Part shown: positions 57,958 to 64,000 of the stretch, in pieces
Position numbering within the stretch: position 1 is the first letter of the stretch
Layout: the number at the start of each line of letters is the position of its first letter
DNA from: Adiantum capillus-veneris
Lineage: Eukaryota; Streptophyta; Polypodiopsida; Polypodiales; Pteridaceae
Assembly: GCA_014529385.2 (NCBI GenBank)
Contig: CM043964.1
Span: 105,511,587 to 105,575,586, forward strand
DNA length: 64,000 nt
Reading direction: 5' to 3'
Program-made: the position numbers and the translations under genes
Notes under the pieces: generated by a model
Told to the model about the DNA's origin: nothing
The model's database searches: none
Seen by the model: the letters and a program-made list of their open reading frames with translations, nothing else

Positions 57958-58392
57958 GTCCGAACTAGATATGCAACTCATGATACCTTGAGTTTCTGGT
58001 GTACTCGTCAACCGTGAGTTTTAGGTTCACTCACAACCAAGGATTTCTGGTGTATCCATAACCTGGTGCTATGATAGTAGAATCCCCCCTTGAACAGTAA
58101 CGGGGCTCACTCCTCTCCTTCTCGTGCTTCCTACTCCCTCTCCGGTTGTCACATTGCAGTTGTGTTTTTTGCATTTGCAACCGCAGGTAAGAGCTCTACG
58201 CATTAACGTAAACACATCATAATATTTCGTAGTTTTTGGTGTCGTCGACCTACGACCTAATTTCATAATACCTAGGAATTTAGAATTTCAAACCAAAAAC
58301 TAAGCACATGCGAGGTATTGGGGCATCATTGTTAAGCATTTAGATGCATTCTGGGTCGAAAACAACTAGGTCAAAATTCCACTACTGTTAAT
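57958..58392. other. No recognised gene
   Basis: It adjoins the E purine tract and is probably the internal end of that element. Confidence 0.35.
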
Positions 58393-58402
58393 AATCGCGA
58401 TT
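58393..58402. repeat. AATCGCGATT palindrome, H-leader type
   Basis: The context TTAATAATCGCGATTTTAAG resembles the H leader modules at 196 and 489, suggesting a leader fragment of a related element. Confidence 0.5.
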
Positions 58403-61400
58403 TTAAGACTTGACCTAAAGTGGGGTTTGAGATCATAGGCATGTGTACTTAGGTCTTATAAACATGTCCTAGAAGTTTTGTTCCGTTTGGATGTCATTTG
58501 ATGCTGTAACAAATGTGATTTGTTTGCCGATGAGCGATTGTCTTTTGGTGATTTCAGCCACTTGAGTGTAGCTTGAGTTAGATGCGAGTTGTTAGTTGTT
58601 TTCCCAGAAATTGACACCCTCTTGTAGCCTCTATGCACTAGTCGAGTCAGCTTCATCCCATGGATTGACAATTTAATCGTGATACTCACTAATATCGCAA
58701 TAAGATAGGATGGTGAGGTTAGATATGCGTCCCACAATCATTGATGATTTACTAAGTGACTTACATGCATATGGTCCAACATGTGATGATGCTTCTTCGA
58801 ACAGAAATTCCTATTGAGAGGGGGTGCAAGTTCTACATAGGGAGGATGGGTTTCCAACGGGCACAGATGTGCTAAAAAATGATCAGGTAATGTGATGAAG
58901 GAGATGATGTGGGAATGGGATGCCAACACACACATCAAAATCTTAAAGCTAGAGAGGGTGAAGACAGTGAGCCCGATCATCATTCGAGGTGGGAAAGCAA
59001 CCAATTTTTTCAAAGAATGCTTGCTATCTTTTTTAGAGGAGATATGCGATACGGATTTTTTATTGTATTCCCCTTGTTACTGATTGTGATAGGGATCTTA
59101 TATTTGCCGGCATAAGGGAGCAACATACCAAAAGACAAATTTTGTTCCCAATTATCGACAGGGTGTGGATGTTTTCTCTTGATTCGGGACAGGTTTCCAT
59201 GTTTTGCAAAGTATACAGGTGTTATGTTCTCAAACACAAAGCTTAAAGCACATGCATCCAAAAAACATTTGAAGCAAATTCAACATGGTTGCATGGAATT
59301 GGGCCCAAGGTATGATGTAATGTTGTGCAAAGCTTGCAAAATGTGCACACATTATGAATTTTTGCAGTTGCCTATGTGAGAAGAATTTTATGTTGCTTTG
59401 TTTGGACAATTTATACTTATTCTGTTTGGTCGAGGAGGGAAGTCGCTATGTGCCATGCCAAATGATGTCTAGGGTTTACATTTTCCTTTATTCTAGATGG
59501 GTATACACTCATGCAACCAAGGTTGGTAGAGTTGTCAAAGCATGCTTATTGTGGAGCACTGATTGGGTGAAGCTATGTCTATGCTTGCTGTTTTAGATAA
59601 CGGTTGGCACATGCCGAAGGCTCTTTAAATTTAGAGGGGGTGGATGTTGTGCCACTTTGCATGCATAGTATGAAAGAGGAGGATCTGCAAGAAATTTTAA
59701 ATTTTATCGAACTTATCACTAATGCTAGAATCTGATATGATAGCAAAATTGATTGGTATGTATGCTTGTTGTGGGTTTTGGAGCCAAGAAATGAAGATTG
59801 ATGCCTACAAGCCAAGCTGTGGCGATGCTATTAACATAAAGTTTTATAGGCCAAAAATTTTGTACTTGGAATGCTCTACAAGCATGTCTTTACGGCTTGT
59901 CGATTGGAGTCCAAATAAAAACTTTATTGGCATATGAGTATTTTCTAGGGTCGACCTTACACGGGAGTTGAGATGTGTGCTTGAGTGATCTATTTTAGCT
60001 TGACAGGGTTCATGATGATAACATCTAGCACGGGCTAGAGTATGTGTTTTACAATGCTCAAATTGGGCATTCGGTGCTAAAGTTATGGTCGATTCAGTTT
60101 TCTATGTAGTCTCAGACATCTATGGGCAAGGAAGGTAATGCTGAAGCAGTTAAGGTTTTTCTCAACATTGGTTTAGTTGAAATTTGGATACATCAAGATG
60201 ATCTTCAAATTGTCTTGACTATTAGTATGGTAAATGTGACACATTTGTCGAAGTAGAGACCGTATTTAACGATGCTTTATGTGATATGTAAGCCGTATGT
60301 GATGATTTAATGAGAGCACATTAAGTTCGTGATGGGATACCTCTTACAATGTCGTTATTTGGAATGATGCACTGCTGGAGGATGTGGTCAGGGAATTGAG
60401 AAAAATAATGACATGCTTGCTAGTGCTTTGGTCAGAATTGTATGCCACCTGGGCTATTAGCAAAAAACAATGTGCTTAGATGACGATGCCAAAGAAACAA
60501 AAAGTGTTAAGCAAAGCATGGCGCTCCTATTTGGTCCACATCCACATGGTTTGGAGTTGGGAAAAAATTGGGCTACCACATCATCAAGGGGGCGCCCATT
60601 GGGGAGGGAGCTATATTTGGAAATATGAGTAAGCATGCATGGGGGGAGGGGGGAGTTGGAGGCCATATTCAAAATGGGGGGACTGAAGAGTTCTCTCTCA
60701 GAAGAGGGGCCACCAACCATAGCCAAGACAAAATAGCCCTCAAGCCCTCTTATCCCTAGCTCTCGTTGGCTATAACGGTGAGATCTCTCTCTCATGTCGG
60801 ACCTTCCACGTCTCTCCCTTATATGCTCCATCATTTGGAATCTCACTGTCTCACCTCGCCATCCTTAAGATGATTTCATAGCTTTGAGCTCTCACAACTT
60901 TAGCCGATCTTTCTTAACCTTAAGCCCTCTTAACGATAATCGTTAAGTTCAACCTTTCTTACCCTCAAGCTCCCATATATCCGTTCACATCCGGCATCAA
61001 GGGAGACAAGCGGGGGAAGACGATCCGAAGGAGTTGCTGAAAGAGGAGAGAAGGCAAGATATGAAGGATCTAAGGTGGATTAAAGTTAGCATTAAAGGGC
61101 CATTAATGATCTTAAGGGCATATTAAGGTAAGAAGAAAGGCATAAAAAGGGCTTAACCTCGCTCTTGTTCTCTCTCGGCATTCAAGAGAGTAGCAAGGGA
61201 GGCATGGAGAAGGACCGTATTCAAGGAAATAAGAACAAGATCTTTTAAGACAATAGGTTCATGTACAGGGATGTAAAAGGTTCAAAGATGAAGAATAAGA
61301 GACAATAAACAAAGGTTGAAATCTACCATTGTTTTCTCGGGATTGGGGCAAGATTTTGACAAAGTGAACAGAGTACTCGACACAGTAAGGGTTTGGGCGA

Positions 61401-62969
61401 GCACAAGTACAAACCAGGGAATTCTAAAGCTTGGTACAGGACCAGCATTCGATCATTACGGTTCAGGTGCATGCCACCAACACGGCTTGAGCATGCGATG
61501 GGCAAGAACCAAACTTATAATCGATTGCAGGGCTAGATAGCAGAAATTCAATGTGTATGGGTTCGAGTGCTCGGCATCTATCATTACCTAGGGTTTTCTA
61601 TTAGAGTTTCTATGAATATCGAGGGTCGATTTTGAACATACTTTGTACATGAATTGGGAAATTGAATGAAACCAGGGTTGGGTTGAAACTGTTTTGCAAC
61701 TTTCTCTTTGTTTTAGTCTTGTTGTCTCTATCTCTCTGAGCTCGTTCACAACCAACAGCTTGGTGCTCTCTCGATCGACCCTAGAGAACTGCGCACTCCG
61801 ACAACGTGCATGATCAAGGCTGGTGATCTACCATATTTTTTGCTTACATATTTTTCTACTTGAGAAGGTCTCATGAATTATGGTTCAATGACATCTCTTA
61901 TCATCCCTAGGTTTCTTGCATGTTATGGGGAACCCTAATGAGAGAATTAAAATGAACAAATAACACTAACTCTTTCCTTCAATGCACATAATTCTTCACC
62001 ATTATAGATTTCAAGGAAGAAAAAGAATTCAAGAAAGAAACAAGTTATTGCATTACTATTCAGGTAACATAAATGGAAACTGATTAGTAATAATCCAAAA
62101 ATAGACAATATTGCATAGGTGACCCACTTCTTCTTCTTTATTCATATGTCATACATGCCACAATGTCCAATCAAGGCCCATCTCTCTTCCAAACAAAGAG
62201 GCATGTTCTTTTCATACTGCAGGTACCTTTTTTTGGCCTAAATATTATAATGAGCATTACCTAGAAATTTAAGCTACTATACCTAGGTTTAACATCTGGC
62301 ACAAGCTGGTGACAAAAAGTTTTATGATGCAACACCCATTTATCCCTTGTCGTAATCAAAATTTGGTTTAAGATGCTAAGAAATTTATAGATTGCAATGC
62401 CTCAAATTTAATCCAAGGTGCATTCACATCTATCCTTATATCATCAACCCTTTGTAAAAATCTTAGTGTTTAAAAACACATTTCTCAATAAATCATATCC
62501 ATTGCTAGCTTTGGCAACTCCCCTAAGGGATCCTCCAAAGGCTCAAAAACATCAACCATCATCATATTAGATCCCTACATTTTCTTTGAATTCAGTTTAT
62601 GATCCTCTCTTGAAATTTTATCTTGATTCACTTATGGACTCTCTCCCTGAAAGTGTCCAGACTTCTCCTCAAGTATTTCTTGTACCACTTTGTAGTTGCT
62701 TCTATTGCCTCATAATATCCTATATTAATATCTTTAACCACATGCTCAAAGATACCTTTTTCATATCATTGGCCTTCTCATTAAATTTTTGATTACCTAA
62801 GCCACATGATTATCTTATCATCATGCACACACATCATCCCAACTAGCATCGATAAGTAGACATACCCCATCATGCTTTAAATAAACAACATTTGTGAGAA
62901 TAGATACATATATCCCATCGCACAAAATAGCCTCAAGCAGACATAAATTTAGCACACCATGAATTTGTA
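58403..62969. other. Long stretch without a supported gene
   Basis: Many short ORFs, none with a recognisable domain. 60640-60670 is G-rich. Around 60770-61300 there are repeated CTCTCTCT and AGGGCTTAA-like stretches reminiscent of LTR sequence. I could not pair any LTR. Confidence 0.4.
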
Positions 62970-62976
62970 AGCTAGG

Positions 62977-63264
62977 TTGCTTCACCCACAACACATTTTG
63001 TTGCTTGAAAATTTCAAAATACTTGATGATGTGTTTTACATGAGAGGAAGTGATTTGGTTCTGTGCATGTTGCATAAAATTTTGCAAGCGGGCTATGTAT
63101 GGACAAGCATTCAGCGCGATGTTAACCATTGGTGCAATTCATGTTTGCCTTGTCAGAAGATGGGAAAGAGAATTTTGAAGCCCAAATTGCGAAAGACATT
63201 TCTATCTTTTTATGTGTTTGAAAAATGGGGTCTTGATGCTATTGGGACCCTTACCTATGACTAG
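62977..63264 (+). pseudogene. Second Tat-type element, integrase zinc domain with internal deletion
   Basis: From about 63060 it reads KILQAGYVWTSIQRDVNHWC, then CNSCLPCQK and FEKWGLDAIG, matching element 2 (KILQAGFVWPSLHRDV). The preceding His-pair segment is missing: the sequence jumps from MRGSDLVLC straight to MLHKILQAG. The Cys pair and first catalytic Asp remain. TAG 63262 ends it. Confidence 0.78.
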
Positions 63265-63352
63265 CAAAAGAAATGCTCACATTTTGACAACAATGTATTA
63301 TTTATCACGATAAACAGAAGACAAGGCTATCAAACAAATTACTACTAAAGAA

Positions 63353-63571
63353 ATGGGGAAGTTTTTTTATGAGCATATATGCTACAAATTTGGTGTGTCC
63401 CTAGAGCTACTTTCTGATAGAGGGCCAGGATTTAGAGGAGAGTTGTTTGATTACTTATGTGAGAAGCTTAATATTCACCATAGGTACATTTCTCCTTATT
63501 ATCCACAATGCAATGCTCTCAATGAGAGGTTCAATGAAGAGTTGGTGAAGATCTTAACAAAGATGACCTAG
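63353..63571 (+). pseudogene. Second Tat-type element, integrase core
   Basis: FYEHICYKFGVSLELLSDRG (Asp) and YPQCNALNERFNEELVKIL (Glu). A frameshift relative to 62977-63264 falls between 63265 and 63352. It ends TAG 63569. Confidence 0.82.
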
Positions 63572-63853
63572 ACACATGGGAAGACTTGGGATTCAGAATT
63601 GCCTTGTGCAATATGGGCCTATAAAACTGCTATCAAAACAAGCACAGGGTTTTCTCCTTACCACTTGGTTTATGGCAAAGAAGAATTATTGCCAATTGAA
63701 GTGGAGATTCCTGCACTCAAATTGTTTTCATTGGGAGATGAAGAGCAAAGAGATACTTGGCAGAAAAGATTGTTGGATTTACAATGTTTGCAATTGGAAA
63801 GAGTTTTAGCTTTGAACTACTATGAAGAGGTGACAAAGAAGGCTCTCAACTAA
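63572..63853 (+). pseudogene. Second Tat-type element, integrase core end
   Basis: Same frame as 63353-63571: AIWAYKTAIKTSTGFSPYHL, VYGKEELLPIEVEIPAL and RLLDLQCLQLERVLALNYYE. It ends TAA 63851. Confidence 0.82.
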
Positions 63854-64000
63854 AGGCTAATGAATGCGTACAGGATAAGGGAATTGAAAAGGTTGATCTG
63901 GTGTTGCAATACAATAGTAAGCTGAACAATACCTTTTCTAAAAAGTTCCAAATCAAGTGGGAAGGTCCTTTTACTGTTGTGAATAAATTTGAAAATGGCA
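63854..64000 (+). pseudogene. Second Tat-type element, integrase C-terminal domain, cut by window end
   Basis: In a shifted frame it reads SKKFQIKWEGPFTVVNKFEN, the C-terminal domain seen in element 2 at 13290-13370. It continues beyond the window. Confidence 0.75.

Noticed and set aside
58055-58085. A possible initiator-Met primer site (TATCATAGCACCAGGTT on the minus strand) near the E polypurine tract
   Set aside because: It has several mismatches to the standard site, lies only about 100 bp from the purine tract, and no LTR adjoins it.
59010-59600. Several short ORFs between 58.9 and 59.9 kb
   Set aside because: The translations match no family I recognise, change frame often, and have no context to support them.
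61740-61800. An LTR end followed by a primer site near CAACAGCTTGGTGCTC
   Set aside because: No matching second LTR and no clear tRNA complement were found.
62821-63129. A 102-codon minus-strand ORF overlapping the Tat integrase
   Set aside because: It is antisense to clearly recognisable integrase sequence over part of its length and shows no domain of its own.

Overview
The window looks like repeat-filled intergenic DNA from a vascular plant with a large genome. The evidence is a set of plant-type retroelements: a Tat-clade Ty3/gypsy element with a second, archaeal-type RNase H; chromodomain Ty3/gypsy elements primed by initiator-Met tRNA; an element with an Asp-tRNA-like primer site; and a CACTA transposon end. 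I see no rRNA or tRNA gene, no CRISPR array, and no convincing intact host gene. The species cannot be fixed from the sequence.

Layout. (1) 1-2709 is the 5' half of an element called H here: a leader with two ATCGCGAT-centred palindromes, then a coding region in one reading frame broken only by stop codons. (2) 2710-5694 and 15765 to about 16.9 kb are the 3' end of an element called D (minus strand, LTR 2710-3639). D is interrupted by element 2 (5699-15760), a nearly full-length Tat element: two LTRs of about 1.98 kb, a primer site, two small related leader ORFs, gag, and a pol frame with eight stops. (3) About 17.4-36.1 kb is a minus-strand complex. A chromodomain element (A) is joined to a tandem array of element B: partial B, LTR, B body, LTR, B body, truncated LTR, then the U3 of an A-type LTR. 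(4) 36.1-38.7 kb holds the right end of a CACTA element with a transposon-type ORF. (5) 38.7-41.5 kb holds small LTR-like fragments and a few unassigned minus-strand ORFs. (6) 41.5-43.35 kb (minus) is the 3' half of H. (7) 43355 to about 50.2 kb (plus) is the 5' half of D: LTR, primer site, a leader carrying five spaced palindromic modules, gag and protease, with no polymerase seen. (8) 52.1-53.9 kb is a small element with 35-bp terminal inverted repeats and a TTAGT target duplication. (9) 53.9-62.9 kb is decayed LTR debris. (10) 62.97-64.0 kb is a broken Tat-type integrase running off the end.

The central observation is that the two D LTRs point in opposite directions about 40 kb apart, yet their outer flanks are the same 5-bp target duplication (AAGAG on the left; CTCTT, its reverse complement, on the right). 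The H reading frame that stops at the left LTR resumes in the same frame, on the other strand, beyond the right LTR. The simplest reading is that D inserted into H and an inversion, or an assembly error, later split both. D and H also share an architecture: leaders with palindromic ATCGCGAT modules about 0.27-0.29 kb apart, gag-like or coiled-coil proteins, a similar sequence before the 3' LTR, and no visible pol. They may be a related pair of large non-autonomous retroelement families. All sequence comparisons were made by eye.
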